NCBI GenBank assembly: GCA_030648295.1
Contig: JAUSID010000286.1
Span: forward strand, 62,001-126,000
DNA from: Opitutaceae bacterium
GTDB lineage: Bacteria; Verrucomicrobiota; Verrucomicrobiia; Opitutales; Opitutaceae
Reading direction: 5' to 3'
Length of the DNA: 64,000 bases
How positions within the stretch are numbered: position 1 is the stretch's first letter; every line of letters begins with the position of its first letter. The position numbers and the translations under genes were made by a program. Positions 23,891-33,157 of the stretch are shown here, in pieces. The notes beneath the pieces are model-generated. The model saw only the letters and a list, made by a program, of their open reading frames with translations. It did not search any database and was not told where the DNA came from.

Positions 23891-26472
23891 AGCCGCACAC
23901 CGACGCACCCAACGGCGTCTTTGTGGACGACCTGCTGCTCTACGGCTCGTTGGAGCGCGGCGCCATCTGCACCCGCGGCTACTGGTTCGAGCCCCCGGAA
24001 TTGCGCGGCGCCAGTCACGAGCGGAAAAACGCCTATCAGGAAAAAATCCGTTCGTTGCTCGCGCTCGTGACGCCCGGTCACCGGTTGCAGGCCCAGTTTC
24101 ATCCCGATTGGGATTACCGGCCGGAGATCGTTCCTTACACCGGGCAAACACCGGGGTTCGCGAAAACGGCGGTTCGTCGCGCCCGGAACGAGCGTTCGAC
24201 GCGTTATGGACGCCGGCTCTTGGAGCGTCAGCTCCGGCGGGAGCGCTTTGCCGTCTTCCCCTCCCTCGAAATCACCGACTACTCCGGCAACCTTCGCACC
24301 CGGTCGAGTCTGCGGACGCGCTACGCCGCGCTCCTGTCGCAGGCGAAAGCCCGGTTCGACGAGTTCGAGGCGGCGATGCGGGCGATCTTCGGAGCCGAGA
24401 CTGCCATCCATGCAATGGGCAATGCCGATCACCAGGCGTTCCTGTTCGATTTTCTCAATCCGGGAGCGACCGCTCAGGGCGACCGGCAAAGGGCAATCGA
24501 TCCTGCACTGACGATCCAGGAGAGTTGCTGGCACAGCGACGGCGTCGGGCAGTCGGACGGCGGATTCGTCCTGGACGGGTGCCATCATGCGGTGCTCGTC
24601 CTCAGCCGTTGGCCTAAGGTGACCTATCCCGGGATCGTGAGCCACCTGACCAGCATCGGGCTCCTCGATTATCGGATAACGGTAAATGTCGTGCCGGCCG
24701 ACACGCGGCGGGAAGTGACGCGGGAGGAGCACGCGATGGAGCGGCTGCAAGGCGAATACGCCGACAAGCGCCGGCACTCGCTGCTCGTCGCGCTCCAGAA
24801 AAAGGAACGCAAAGTTGAAAGCCTCGCCGGTGGTTTCGCGCGGCCGTTTCACGTCACCTACATCCTGCGCGCGTGGGATGCAACGCGGGCGGGATTGCGG
24901 GAAAAAGTCGCGCTGATCCAGACCGCAATCCTCGGCATGAATGGCGCGCAGTGCTTCGAGTGCGCGCTGCCCACGTCGGCCAAGAAACTCTTCTTCGCGT
25001 CGTGGCCGGGCTGGACTCATTCGGCCTACACGGCGCACGCCGTCTACGCCGAGGACGCCTATCTGGCGGACCTGCTGCCCTTCTCGGCCACGTTCACCGG
25101 CCGCTTGGCCGAGGCCGAAGCCCTCTACGACGGAAGCCATGGCAATCTCGTCGGCGTGAGCACGTTTGCGAACGGATCGCCGCAGCACGCGGTGATTGTC
25201 GGGATGACCGGCAGCGGAAAATCGGAATTCACGAACGACCTGCTGCTCCAGACCGGCGGGCACTTCGCGCACACGCTCCTCATCGAGGAAGGGTTTTCCT
25301 ACAAGGCGTTCACCGAGGCGATGGGCGAGACGCCCATCGTGATTCAACCGGATTCGCCCTTGACGCTGAACTACCTCGACACCCAGGGGCTGCCGCTCAC
25401 GCAGCTTCAGCTCACCAGCTCGGTGGCGCTCTTGTCGCGGATGATCGGCGAACCGGCCGATCCGGAAAAATCCGCGCTCCGGCAGGCGCAACTCGCGCAG
25501 TATCTTCACCAGCTCTACCAGGACGCCTTCCTGGACTGGTCGCGCCGGCACCCGGATGCGGCGCACGAGGCGGAACGGCTCGCGTGCGCGGTCCACCGAT
25601 GGCACGCCAAGTTGCCGACGACGGCGACCCCGCTGGAAGCGTTCGCGGATTTCCGTGATCGACGCGCCGCCAGCGACGACGAGGCACTCTCGTTCATCGC
25701 GAGGTTGACCGACGGAGACGTGACGCGGTTCGCGCAGGATCCGGCGACGGCGCGCTTGGTCGCGCAAGTCGCGTGCGCCGTTTGGTCGCCCGGCGAATTT
25801 CCGACGCACACGGCGTTCGTCGAATTGCTCGCCTACGGTCGCCTGGCCGAACACCCGAAGGATGAGATTGACCGGCTGGCGACGCTCCTCCGCGCGTGGA
25901 GCGTTGCTGGGCAATACGGAAAGCTCTTCGACGGCGAAACCAATGTTTCACTTGCGCGCGAGGTCGCGCACTTCGAGCTGGGTTTGATTCCCGAACAGGC
26001 GGTTGGGCTCAAGGCGGTCGCCGGCCTGCTGATTTCGGGTTTTTCCCGCCAGCACATCCTCGGGCTGCCGCGAGCGCTGCGAAAGCGGATCATATTCGAG
26101 GAAGTGTCGCGTTTTCTCGATGTGCCCGGTGGCGAGCAAATCGTCGCCGAGGGCTATGCCCAGCTCCGCAAGTTCAACTGCTGGGTCGTCAGCATCGTGC
26201 AGCAATATGCGCGGTTCAAACAGTCGCGCGTGCGTCCCGCGGTGATCGGGAACGCCAAGCAGTTTTTCATTCTCCGGCAGGCGGATCGCACGGACCTCAC
26301 CGAACTCGCCGCGGACATCGGGCTGCCGGAGAGCGCCGTCGAGGCGATCCAGCACTATCCGATGCCGGAGCAACTGCCCGCCGACGGCCGGTATTCCTCC
26401 GTCTGCTATTACCTGCCCACCGCGCAGCCGCCGCAGTGCGGCACACTGCGCCATATCCAGGCCGTCGCCTGA
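23887..26472 (+). CDS. virB4: VirB4/TrbE-like T4SS ATPase
   Basis: 861 aa. Walker A GMTGSGKS at about 439-446 and Walker B region RKRIIFEEVSRF near 735. The glutamine/arginine-containing late block FFILRQADRTDL lies near 800. Length and architecture match VirB4, the universal conjugative ATPase that energises pilus biogenesis and substrate transfer at the inner membrane. It overlaps virB3 by 4 bp. It is the best single marker for typing this mating system by phylogeny. Confidence 0.93.
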   Translation: MKPHTDAPNGVFVDDLLLYGSLERGAICTRGYWFEPPELRGASHERKNAYQEKIRSLLALVTPGHRLQAQFHPDWDYRPEIVPYTGQTPGFAKTAVRRARNERSTRYGRRLLERQLRRERFAVFPSLEITDYSGNLRTRSSLRTRYAALLSQAKARFDEFEAAMRAIFGAETAIHAMGNADHQAFLFDFLNPGATAQGDRQRAIDPALTIQESCWHSDGVGQSDGGFVLDGCHHAVLVLSRWPKVTYPGIVSHLTSIGLLDYRITVNVVPADTRREVTREEHAMERLQGEYADKRRHSLLVALQKKERKVESLAGGFARPFHVTYILRAWDATRAGLREKVALIQTAILGMNGAQCFECALPTSAKKLFFASWPGWTHSAYTAHAVYAEDAYLADLLPFSATFTGRLAEAEALYDGSHGNLVGVSTFANGSPQHAVIVGMTGSGKSEFTNDLLLQTGGHFAHTLLIEEGFSYKAFTEAMGETPIVIQPDSPLTLNYLDTQGLPLTQLQLTSSVALLSRMIGEPADPEKSALRQAQLAQYLHQLYQDAFLDWSRRHPDAAHEAERLACAVHRWHAKLPTTATPLEAFADFRDRRAASDDEALSFIARLTDGDVTRFAQDPATARLVAQVACAVWSPGEFPTHTAFVELLAYGRLAEHPKDEIDRLATLLRAWSVAGQYGKLFDGETNVSLAREVAHFELGLIPEQAVGLKAVAGLLISGFSRQHILGLPRALRKRIIFEEVSRFLDVPGGEQIVAEGYAQLRKFNCWVVSIVQQYARFKQSRVRPAVIGNAKQFFILRQADRTDLTELAADIGLPESAVEAIQHYPMPEQLPADGRYSSVCYYLPTAQPPQCGTLRHIQAVA

Positions 26473-26478
26473 ATCCCC

Positions 26479-26703
26479 ATGCGACACTTCATCCTCATTT
26501 TCTTTGCGCTCGCGGGATGTGCGTCCCCCGAAAAGCCCACCGCTCAAGTCAACCAAGCCGTGAAATCGCGGTATTGGGCGATTCAGGACGCGAACCGCGA
26601 GCGCATTCCTATTCCACTGCCACTCCGGCTGCCCGAGCGGTTCGACGACGGCGCGCTCCGCGTGCCCTCGACCGAAATCATCCTCATCCCGCGCTCACCA
26701 TGA
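26479..26703 (+). CDS. small lipoprotein, VirB7-like position
   Basis: 74 aa. An N-terminal signal peptide with lipobox LAGC (Cys at about residue 15) precedes a short polar mature part ending in PSTEIILIPRSP. VirB7 proteins are small outer-membrane lipoproteins that stabilise VirB9. The gene lies between VirB4 and VirB5, rather than next to VirB9. It overlaps the next gene by ATGA. Confidence 0.6.
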   Translation: MRHFILIFFALAGCASPEKPTAQVNQAVKSRYWAIQDANRERIPIPLPLRLPERFDDGALRVPSTEIILIPRSP

Positions 26704-27503
26704 GATCGCCTTTTATCTTCGCGTTGCTCTTTGCGTCCACGGCGTCCGCGCAGCTCGCAGTCTTCGACCCGGCCAATTACGCCGTCAATGCCGCGGTCCA
26801 GTCCGCCACGCAGGCGAACCATGTCGAAGTCCTGCGACAATGGGCAACGCAGCTCGAGAAACTGAACCAGCAGCTTCGGCAACTCGACGACTTGATTGCC
26901 ACGCAACGTCGCATCCGCGATGTCGCCGGAGATCCCGTCGGGGCGGGCGTGCATGTCGCCGGTGCGCTGGGCGCAACCGAACTGGCGCGCTCCTACGGCG
27001 AAACGATGCAGGCCTTGCGCCGGCTCACCGACGCGGCCCTTTCGCTGCGCCGCACATCGGAGGGCATTTATCGGCGGCTCGATGACAAGACGGTGCTCGG
27101 AGCCGGTTTCACCCGCCGCACCGAATTGTATCGGCCGTATGCCGCGGTCGAACGGCAGGCGGATAATCTGGAACAGGTGTTCGCGCAGACGGACGCGCGC
27201 GAAGCCACCTTGCAGTCGGATCTCGCGACAGCGGTGGTCGCGTTGCGGACGGCGTCGACCCAGGCCGAGGTCGACAAGCTCAACGGCACCATTGCCGCGC
27301 TTAACGGCCAACTCGCGACGCTCGCGGCCCGGCGCCGCGATGAAGCCGACAAGCTCCGCGCCCAGCAGATTCTCAACGAGAACCAGGCGGAGAAAGAGCG
27401 TTACGACACGCTGGAAAAGCAGATCGCGGAGGAGCGGCAGTCGTTGGCCGCGGTGAACGCATGGCAGCAGTCCGTGCGGCTCACTCCCACCAGTTACCGA
27501 TGA
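26700..27503 (+). CDS. virB5: VirB5/TrbJ-like periplasmic protein
   Basis: 267 aa from ATG 26700. Signal peptide (MRSPFIFALLFASTASA) then a long, almost fully helical body rich in Gln, Leu and Arg. WATQLEKLNQQLRQLDDLIA is typical of TrbJ/VirB5. A coiled coil occupies about residues 155-240. VirB5/TrbJ proteins are minor pilus-tip components. ATGA overlaps on both sides. Confidence 0.78.
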   Translation: MRSPFIFALLFASTASAQLAVFDPANYAVNAAVQSATQANHVEVLRQWATQLEKLNQQLRQLDDLIATQRRIRDVAGDPVGAGVHVAGALGATELARSYGETMQALRRLTDAALSLRRTSEGIYRRLDDKTVLGAGFTRRTELYRPYAAVERQADNLEQVFAQTDAREATLQSDLATAVVALRTASTQAEVDKLNGTIAALNGQLATLAARRRDEADKLRAQQILNENQAEKERYDTLEKQIAEERQSLAAVNAWQQSVRLTPTSYR

Positions 27504-27793
27504 AAAAGATGACCGCGCTTCTCGTCGTGATCACCGCGCTCGCGCTCTGCGCGCTGCTCATTCTTCGGCACCAACGTCGAGGGGAACCGACCCTCGATCC
27601 GCGCCCGACTGTGCCGGCAGCGTCTACGGCAGCGCAACCGCCGAAGGCGGCCCAGCCGATGGATGCATTTCAGGCCGGCGTGAAGCTCGATACTCGCACA
27701 GGCACGGCACCGGACGCCGACGCGAAACGCCGGCTGATGGAGCGGCTCCAACGCGAGGAAGAGCGGCAGGAGCCGCGGAATCAGCGCAACTGA
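27500..27793 (+). CDS. small single-pass membrane protein (TrbK-like position)
   Basis: 97 aa from ATG 27500, which overlaps the VirB5 stop. One N-terminal membrane segment (MTALLVVITALALCALLIL), then a Pro/Ala linker and a charged C-terminal helix (RRLMERLQREEERQEPRN). No lipobox was recognised. A small protein after TrbJ recalls TrbK in IncP, which acts in entry exclusion, but there is no sequence evidence for that role. Its stop overlaps the VirB6 start. Confidence 0.5.
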   Translation: MKKMTALLVVITALALCALLILRHQRRGEPTLDPRPTVPAASTAAQPPKAAQPMDAFQAGVKLDTRTGTAPDADAKRRLMERLQREEERQEPRNQRN

Positions 27794-28833
27794 TGGAAAA
27801 CTTCGCTCCAGGCTTGCGCGATTCGATCCTGACGCTGACCGAGGCGTTTCGGTTCGTCCTGTTCTTCATCTGTGTCGCCGGGTTGATGCTCCAGGTGCAT
27901 CACGCGCGGGCCGAGCAGGACAGTCTGATCCTGCCCATCGTCCGCGCGATCGCGGTCGTCGGACTCATCGCCACCCTGCCGCAGTGGTTCGAGCTGATCG
28001 AAAAGCTCTTCCTCGCGCTGGCGGGCATGATCCACGAGGGCTACGCGGAACATCCGATGCGCGCCGCGGTGCTCATGCGCGACAGCGTGGCCGATAGCGC
28101 GAGCGACTTCAGTTTCCAAAAAATCGGCGAATCGCTCTATCGCGCGACCCTCTTCGCGGCGGCGAAGTTGATCGTGCTGATCGGCAGCCTGCTCCAACTG
28201 CCGTTCCTCGTTCTGCAGTTTGTCCTGAAACTGCTGTGCTACCTGTTTCTCCCGGTCGCGCTGTCGCTCTTCATGGTGCCTTCGCTCGCGAACCTCGGCA
28301 CCCGCTACGTGCAGCAGACCCTCGCGATCCTGTCGTGGCCGGTCGGCTTCGCCGTCACCGAACTCGTCGCGTATCATCTGCTGACCTCGTATGCAACGAA
28401 CCTCGCCGCGGCCTATGACCTTGCGCCGGGGCAGATCGACGCAGCGTCGTTCGCCAGTCTGCTCGGCGGACTCCTCGCCGCACTCTGGCTGTTGATCGGC
28501 ACGCTCGGCACGCCGTTTCTCATGCAGGCGCTGCTGTGCTCGGGCGCGCCGTTGAGCGTGGGAGGCAGTTCCGCGCTGCAACAGCTCTACGCAATTCACC
28601 AGCTTTCGTGGCTCCTCAAGACCGTGAAGACGGGCGGAGCCGCGGCGCTGGCCTCGGCGGCACGCGGTTCTGCGCCGGGCGCTCGCGGCAGCCCGCCACC
28701 GCCGTCCGCGCTACCGCCCACGTCTCCCGCGCCCCAACGGCCGACATCACCGGTGGGCGATCCCACCGGTGATCGCGCCGCCGCCGCCATTCTCGCCGCG
28801 GCGCACCCGCGCGCGCCGCACACCGGAATCTAA
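27793..28833 (+). CDS. virB6: VirB6/TrbL-like polytopic membrane protein
   Basis: 346 aa with about six membrane segments, among them FRFVLFFICVAGLML, ILPIVRAIAVVGLIATL and the long LLQLPFLVLQFVLKLLCYLF. Others include SLLGGLLAALWLLIGTLG. The C-terminal 60 residues are Pro/Ala/Gly-rich and probably disordered. Topology and operon position match VirB6/TrbL, the inner-membrane channel component. Confidence 0.72.
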   Translation: MENFAPGLRDSILTLTEAFRFVLFFICVAGLMLQVHHARAEQDSLILPIVRAIAVVGLIATLPQWFELIEKLFLALAGMIHEGYAEHPMRAAVLMRDSVADSASDFSFQKIGESLYRATLFAAAKLIVLIGSLLQLPFLVLQFVLKLLCYLFLPVALSLFMVPSLANLGTRYVQQTLAILSWPVGFAVTELVAYHLLTSYATNLAAAYDLAPGQIDAASFASLLGGLLAALWLLIGTLGTPFLMQALLCSGAPLSVGGSSALQQLYAIHQLSWLLKTVKTGGAAALASAARGSAPGARGSPPPPSALPPTSPAPQRPTSPVGDPTGDRAAAAILAAAHPRAPHTGI

Positions 28834-28834
28834 C

Positions 28835-29488
28835 ATGAGTGAAGCCCTGTATCAGACGGAAGTTTCGCACGTCCGCACGGAGCCGCCGAGGCCGCGACGC
28901 GGCAATCCATTGGAGTTGTTCACCGATTACGCCGTGGCCGCACGGCTCTGGTGCATCGTCGCGTTGATCGCCGTCGGCTACGCCGTGGTCGCGCCCTACT
29001 TGGTGATTCGCGCCTACCGCACGCGCGAACGCGTCGTGCTTCTCGATGGGAGCGGCACGTTTCATGTCAGCCCGCTGCTTGGATTCGAAGAGTCCGGAAA
29101 ACTCCACGAATACCACGCGCTCCTCGCGAGCCTTGCCCTCTGGCAACGGAACCCGGCCGGCGCGGATTTTCCGGAATTACTCGAAAAACTTTTTCTGCCG
29201 GATGCGCTGCGGCAGGCGCGCACCGAAATTGCAGCCGGCACGGATGAGTTTGCGAAAAAATCGCTCCATCAGAAGACGGAGGTCTTGAAGGTCGGCGTGC
29301 TCGAAACGCGCGAGGACCGCGTGCTCGTGCAGGTCGAGGGCCAGTGGTTGCGCGCGGGGCTCTTCGAGGGCCGGCCGTTCAGCGAGGCCGTGCCGTTCAA
29401 AGCGCGATTCACCTTCGCGCGCAATCCCAACTTGGGCGCCAACGCCCGCTTTCCCCTGGCTGTATGGACCTACGACGTTTCACGCTAA
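28835..29488 (+). CDS. virB8: VirB8/TrbF-like protein
   Basis: 217 aa from ATG 28835. Short cytoplasmic N-terminus, one membrane segment (LWCIVALIAVGYAVVAPYLV) and a periplasmic domain ending in ARFPLAVWTYDVSR, the bitopic VirB8 layout. VirB8 is the assembly hub contacting VirB9 and VirB10. Its end overlaps the VirB9 start by 25 bp. Assignment rests on topology and gene order more than on motifs. Confidence 0.68.
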   Translation: MSEALYQTEVSHVRTEPPRPRRGNPLELFTDYAVAARLWCIVALIAVGYAVVAPYLVIRAYRTRERVVLLDGSGTFHVSPLLGFEESGKLHEYHALLASLALWQRNPAGADFPELLEKLFLPDALRQARTEIAAGTDEFAKKSLHQKTEVLKVGVLETREDRVLVQVEGQWLRAGLFEGRPFSEAVPFKARFTFARNPNLGANARFPLAVWTYDVSR

Positions 29489-30276
29489 CCGTCCTGGCAT
29501 CGATCGGCTTCGCGTCTTCAGCGCGGGCGGCTTCGATCCACATCAATCCGCTCGACGAGCGGATCGCCTACACCGTCCGCATTTCGCGCGACGAGCCGAC
29601 CACGTGCCTGTTTCCCGCCGGGCTTACGGCGTTGGAGGGAGGGAATGTTTCAGGTCAGGCCGCGGATCAACCGCCTGTGCTCCTCTCTTATCAACCCGGC
29701 GCGGCGTTCTTCTCCGTGCGCGCGCTGCGGGACGATGCGAAGGCCGCCATCAACGTCGTTTTCCGCGGCAAGGTCTATGTCCTGAGTTTTCAGACGGCGG
29801 TCGAGGCCGATCGGGCCGTCTCGTTCTCCGATGAAATTATCCCGGTGCCCACGTTCGCAGCAAAGCCGGAAAGTCTGAAAAACCTCATCGAACGAGCCAG
29901 GCGCCACGACTTGCTGGCCCAGCAATATCCCGCACTGGCACAAACCACGGAGCGGGCGTCGCCCAGAAACGTGACCCGCTACCCGGGCTTCACCGTCACG
30001 ACTGCCGACGTGTTTCGATTCGGCGCGGAAGATACGCTCGTGTTCCGGGTTGAACTCGCGAATGCCGGCGACACGCCGTTGCGGTTCGATCCCAGCGGAC
30101 TGGCGATTCGCGTCGGACCGAACATCCACCCGGCCGCTTTCACCGAGGGCGCCGGGGAAGTTCCCGCGCGCAGCACGGCCATCGTCTGGTTTGCCGTCAC
30201 CGGCGGTGCGGGCGGGCGACGCGCCGACCTCTCCGTGCGCAACACGTTTTTCGTGCTCGTGCCGCGCCTCCCATGA
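29464..30276 (+). CDS. virB9: VirB9/TrbG-like protein
   Basis: 270 aa from ATG 29464. Signal peptide (LTVLASIGFASSARA) then a beta-rich mature protein: HINPLDERIAYTVRISRDEP, VYVLSFQTAVEAD, DTLVFRVELANAG. VirB9-like proteins form the outer-membrane core complex with VirB10 and VirB7. The C-terminal domain is followed directly by VirB10 with a 4-bp overlap. Confidence 0.65.
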   Translation: MDLRRFTLTVLASIGFASSARAASIHINPLDERIAYTVRISRDEPTTCLFPAGLTALEGGNVSGQAADQPPVLLSYQPGAAFFSVRALRDDAKAAINVVFRGKVYVLSFQTAVEADRAVSFSDEIIPVPTFAAKPESLKNLIERARRHDLLAQQYPALAQTTERASPRNVTRYPGFTVTTADVFRFGAEDTLVFRVELANAGDTPLRFDPSGLAIRVGPNIHPAAFTEGAGEVPARSTAIVWFAVTGGAGGRRADLSVRNTFFVLVPRLP

Positions 30277-31289
30277 AATCTCTGGCGGCCTTCTTTTCGA
30301 CGCCCACCGGCCAGCTTGTGCTCGTCGGCCTTCTCGCCCTCATCGCGGCCGCGGGCGTCTATTGGCAGCGGCAGAAACTGCCGGCGGCCATGCCGGCAGC
30401 CAAGACATCGGTGGCGGCAGTCATGCCAAAAATCTTCACGCGGGAAGGCGCACGCTTCGCCCCGCCAGTGGAACAGGCTCCGGTCTCGCTCAGTTCCTCC
30501 GGCTCTTCGTCGCTCGCACAACCGTCAGCAGCGCCCGCGAAAAAACTTCCGGCCGTGCTGCCGATTTCGCTGACGACGGTTGGGCCGGCACGCGAGGTGT
30601 CATCGGAACGGTTCGCGCCCTATGGGCGACTGATCCCGTGCGAGACGGTGCTCACGATCGAGTCGAATCGGCTCGACACACCGGTCGTCGGGCTCGTCAC
30701 CGCGGACGTGTGGCACGACGGCCTGGTTGTCGTTCCGGCGGGCGCGGAGGTGCATGGCCACGCCTCGACCGACCGCGCCCGCGAGCGGCTCGCGGCCCAG
30801 GGTGCGTGGACAATTGTCTGGCGCACGCCCAGTGCGGATAACGGCACCGAGTTGACGGTGAACGGTCTCGCGCTCGACCGCGAGCGCGACGCTGCGGGTG
30901 AGTGGGGCTTGCACGACGGATCGGCCGGACTGCGCGGCGAGGTTTTGCGCACCAACGACTGGCACGAGGTCGAGCTGTTTGCGGCGACCTTCCTGTCGAC
31001 CGCCACCGCGGCGCTCCAGAGCACGCGCACGACCGCAACCTTGCTGGGCGAGGCCATCACTCCCGCAGCGACGGTGCGTAACGCGGCGCTCGCCGGCACG
31101 AGCACCGTGCTTCGCGACTATGCGAATCAGATCCGCCAGGCGATCGAGCGCGACGGCATCTACGTCCGCGTCCCCGCCGGCAAGCCCTTCTACCTCTACG
31201 TCACACAAACCCTCGATCTCGGGCGCGCCCACCGCGGCCCGGCAACTTTTCTTCCGAACCCGAACCCAAACCCGAACCATGCGCCTTGA
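30273..31289 (+). CDS. virB10: VirB10/TrbI-like protein
   Basis: 338 aa. N-terminal membrane segment (GQLVLVGLLALIAAAGVYW), then a Pro/Ala/Ser-rich periplasmic linker (about 35-100) and a beta-barrel-like C-terminal domain (RLIPCETVLTIESNRLDTPV, then GLVTADVWHDGLVVVPAGAE). The VIPCxL-type and late VTQTLDL blocks recall VirB10/TrbI. VirB10 spans both membranes and senses ATPase activity. The 3' end overlaps the following lipoprotein gene by 11 bp and encodes an NPNPNPN tail. Confidence 0.75.
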   Translation: MKSLAAFFSTPTGQLVLVGLLALIAAAGVYWQRQKLPAAMPAAKTSVAAVMPKIFTREGARFAPPVEQAPVSLSSSGSSSLAQPSAAPAKKLPAVLPISLTTVGPAREVSSERFAPYGRLIPCETVLTIESNRLDTPVVGLVTADVWHDGLVVVPAGAEVHGHASTDRARERLAAQGAWTIVWRTPSADNGTELTVNGLALDRERDAAGEWGLHDGSAGLRGEVLRTNDWHEVELFAATFLSTATAALQSTRTTATLLGEAITPAATVRNAALAGTSTVLRDYANQIRQAIERDGIYVRVPAGKPFYLYVTQTLDLGRAHRGPATFLPNPNPNPNHAP

Positions 31290-31950
31290 ATCGATCCTCC
31301 TTGCGGCTGTCGCTCTGCTGGCGGGCTGCCAATCCGCACCGCGGCGCGTTGCTCCGCCCGTGCCGCCCGCCGCGGTGTTGCCCGCGCCTTCGCTGGAGCT
31401 GCAGGATAAAGTCCTGCGGCAGCAGCAGCAGATTCAAGCGCTCATCGCGCAAAACGACGCCCTCCACGCCCGCGTGCGCGAACTCGAAACCCCGCCGCCA
31501 CCTGCTCCCGTGGCGCCGGTTTCGCCGACGGTGGTTCCCGTTGCCCCGCCGCCGCCTCCGCCCGTCGTTGCACCACCGGCGGCGATTCCAGAGCCCACGG
31601 CACCGGCGCCGGCACCGGTGACCGAACTTGCCCTTGCGCCAAATGCGGACGGCGTGATCGATCTGGCCGCGCTGCTGACCGCGACTCGCGAAGGGGAGGA
31701 CGTGAATCCCTTCGCGGTTCGCAGTCTGCCCGCGGATGCGATTCGTGAGATCACGCTCCACGTTCAGGGCATCGTCGGCGGAGCAAATCCGTGCGCGTTG
31801 ATCAATCACCGCGCGGTGCAGCCTCCTGATACGATCGAGTCGCTGGCCGTCGTTCGCGTCGAGCCCGGCGCCGTTCTGCTACGGCACGCCGGTCATCTCC
31901 TCCGCCTGCCCGTGGCCGAAAAGGCCGCCCGGGTTCGCCTCCCGCTCTAA
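31279..31950 (+). CDS. lipoprotein with PilP/GspC-like C-terminal domain
   Basis: 223 aa. Signal peptide and lipobox LLAGC (Cys about residue 14). A coiled-coil-like segment (QDKVLRQQQQIQALIAQNDA) and a long Pro/Ala/Val spacer follow. The final domain (VNPFAVRSLPADAIREITLH, then IVGGANPCALINHRAV and VVRVEPGAVLLRHAGHLLRL) has the layout of the PilP/GspC homology region that contacts the secretin. It marks the switch from the T4SS genes to the type IV pilus/T2SS set and overlaps virB10 by 11 bp. Confidence 0.6.
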   Translation: MRLESILLAAVALLAGCQSAPRRVAPPVPPAAVLPAPSLELQDKVLRQQQQIQALIAQNDALHARVRELETPPPPAPVAPVSPTVVPVAPPPPPPVVAPPAAIPEPTAPAPAPVTELALAPNADGVIDLAALLTATREGEDVNPFAVRSLPADAIREITLHVQGIVGGANPCALINHRAVQPPDTIESLAVVRVEPGAVLLRHAGHLLRLPVAEKAARVRLPL

Positions 31951-31951
31951 C

Positions 31952-33154
31952 ATGCCGCTCTTCGCCGCCACCGTGGTCGGGCCGCAGGGCCGCCAGTTTT
32001 CACTCACCGAAGATGCGAGCGACGTCTCGGCACTGCGCGAGACGCTGCGCCACCGCAACCTCTGGCCGTTGCGAATCGCACCGGCGCGCCCGAATCCGCG
32101 TTTGCGATACACCACCTTGCCGACGCGCGAATTCATCGCGATCCTTCATCAACTGGAGTTGCAGCTTCGCGCCGGTGTGACGGCGGATGTTGCGCTCGCG
32201 CAACTCGCCGACGACGCCCCGAAGGGCGCCGCACGTCGGATGCTCCAACACATTCATCGCGAGGTCGCGGCCGGCCGGCCGATCCACGAGGCGTGCCAGT
32301 TTTTCGAGCGACGGTTTCCGGCGCATGTCGCCGCGGTGATCGCCGCGGGCGAGGCATCGGCCCAACTGCCGGAGGCGCTGCGGGCGCTCGCCGCGCACCT
32401 CTCCGACGCGGAAAAACTCCGGCGCACGGCCCGACGGGCGCTCGTTTATCCGGTGATTGTGTTGGTCGCGACTGCGGCGCTGATCGTGTTTCTGCTCGCC
32501 GGGGTCGTGCCGCAATTTGCCGCGATCTTCGGATCGCTTCGCCTGGAGCTGCCGGCGATCACGGTCGCGCTCATCGCCGCCAGCGACGCGCTTCGGCATG
32601 GCTGGCTTTGGCTGACGGCGGCAAGCGCAACCCTTGCCGTCCTCATGTTCTTCAGCCGGCGATCCGCGCGGCTGCGCAGCCTGCGCGACCACGGTGTGCT
32701 GCGCGTTCCTTTCTGGTCGGAGGTGGCGCGGTGCATCGCCACCGCGCGCTTCGCCGCGCATGTGCGGCTCCTGATCGAAGCGGGAGTTCCGCTGCTGGAC
32801 GCTCTGCGCACCGGTGCAGATCTCACGGGGAATTCGGTTCTTTCGCGGAGCATCCTTCGGGCGCGTGACGGAGTAGCGCTCGGACAGCCGCTCTATGCCG
32901 CCTTGCCGGCGGGCCATGCGTTCCCCGCGTTCATCGTCGCCGCGCTCAAGGCGGGCGAGACCACCGGCCAACTCGCCGCCGCGTTGCGCCACATCGAAGA
33001 CTACGCGGCCACGTGCGCCCGCGAGCGCCTCGCGACCGCGCTCGCGCTCCTCGAACCGCTACTCCTCGCCGCGCTCACCGCGGTCGTCGGGCTGATCGCC
33101 CTCTCGTTCTTCCTGCCGCTGTTCTCGCTCCTCGGCGGAATCAATACGCGCTGA
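31952..33154 (+). CDS. gspF: GspF/PilC-type inner-membrane platform protein
   Basis: 400 aa. Two repeated F-domains, each starting with a helical block (LELQLRAGVTADVALAQLAD and RLLIEAGVPLLDALRTGADL). Membrane segments are VYPVIVLVATAALIVFLLAGVV, the WLTAASATLAVLMFF region and the C-terminal LLAALTAVVGLIALSFFLPLF. This is the platform protein of type IV pili and type II secretion. It starts 1 bp after the lipoprotein stop. Confidence 0.9.
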   Translation: MPLFAATVVGPQGRQFSLTEDASDVSALRETLRHRNLWPLRIAPARPNPRLRYTTLPTREFIAILHQLELQLRAGVTADVALAQLADDAPKGAARRMLQHIHREVAAGRPIHEACQFFERRFPAHVAAVIAAGEASAQLPEALRALAAHLSDAEKLRRTARRALVYPVIVLVATAALIVFLLAGVVPQFAAIFGSLRLELPAITVALIAASDALRHGWLWLTAASATLAVLMFFSRRSARLRSLRDHGVLRVPFWSEVARCIATARFAAHVRLLIEAGVPLLDALRTGADLTGNSVLSRSILRARDGVALGQPLYAALPAGHAFPAFIVAALKAGETTGQLAAALRHIEDYAATCARERLATALALLEPLLLAALTAVVGLIALSFFLPLFSLLGGINTR

Positions 33155-33157
33155 ACC

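Noticed and set aside
23803-25914. 703-codon minus-strand frame opposite virB4
   Set aside because: Antisense shadow generated by high third-position GC in virB4; no recognisable protein features.
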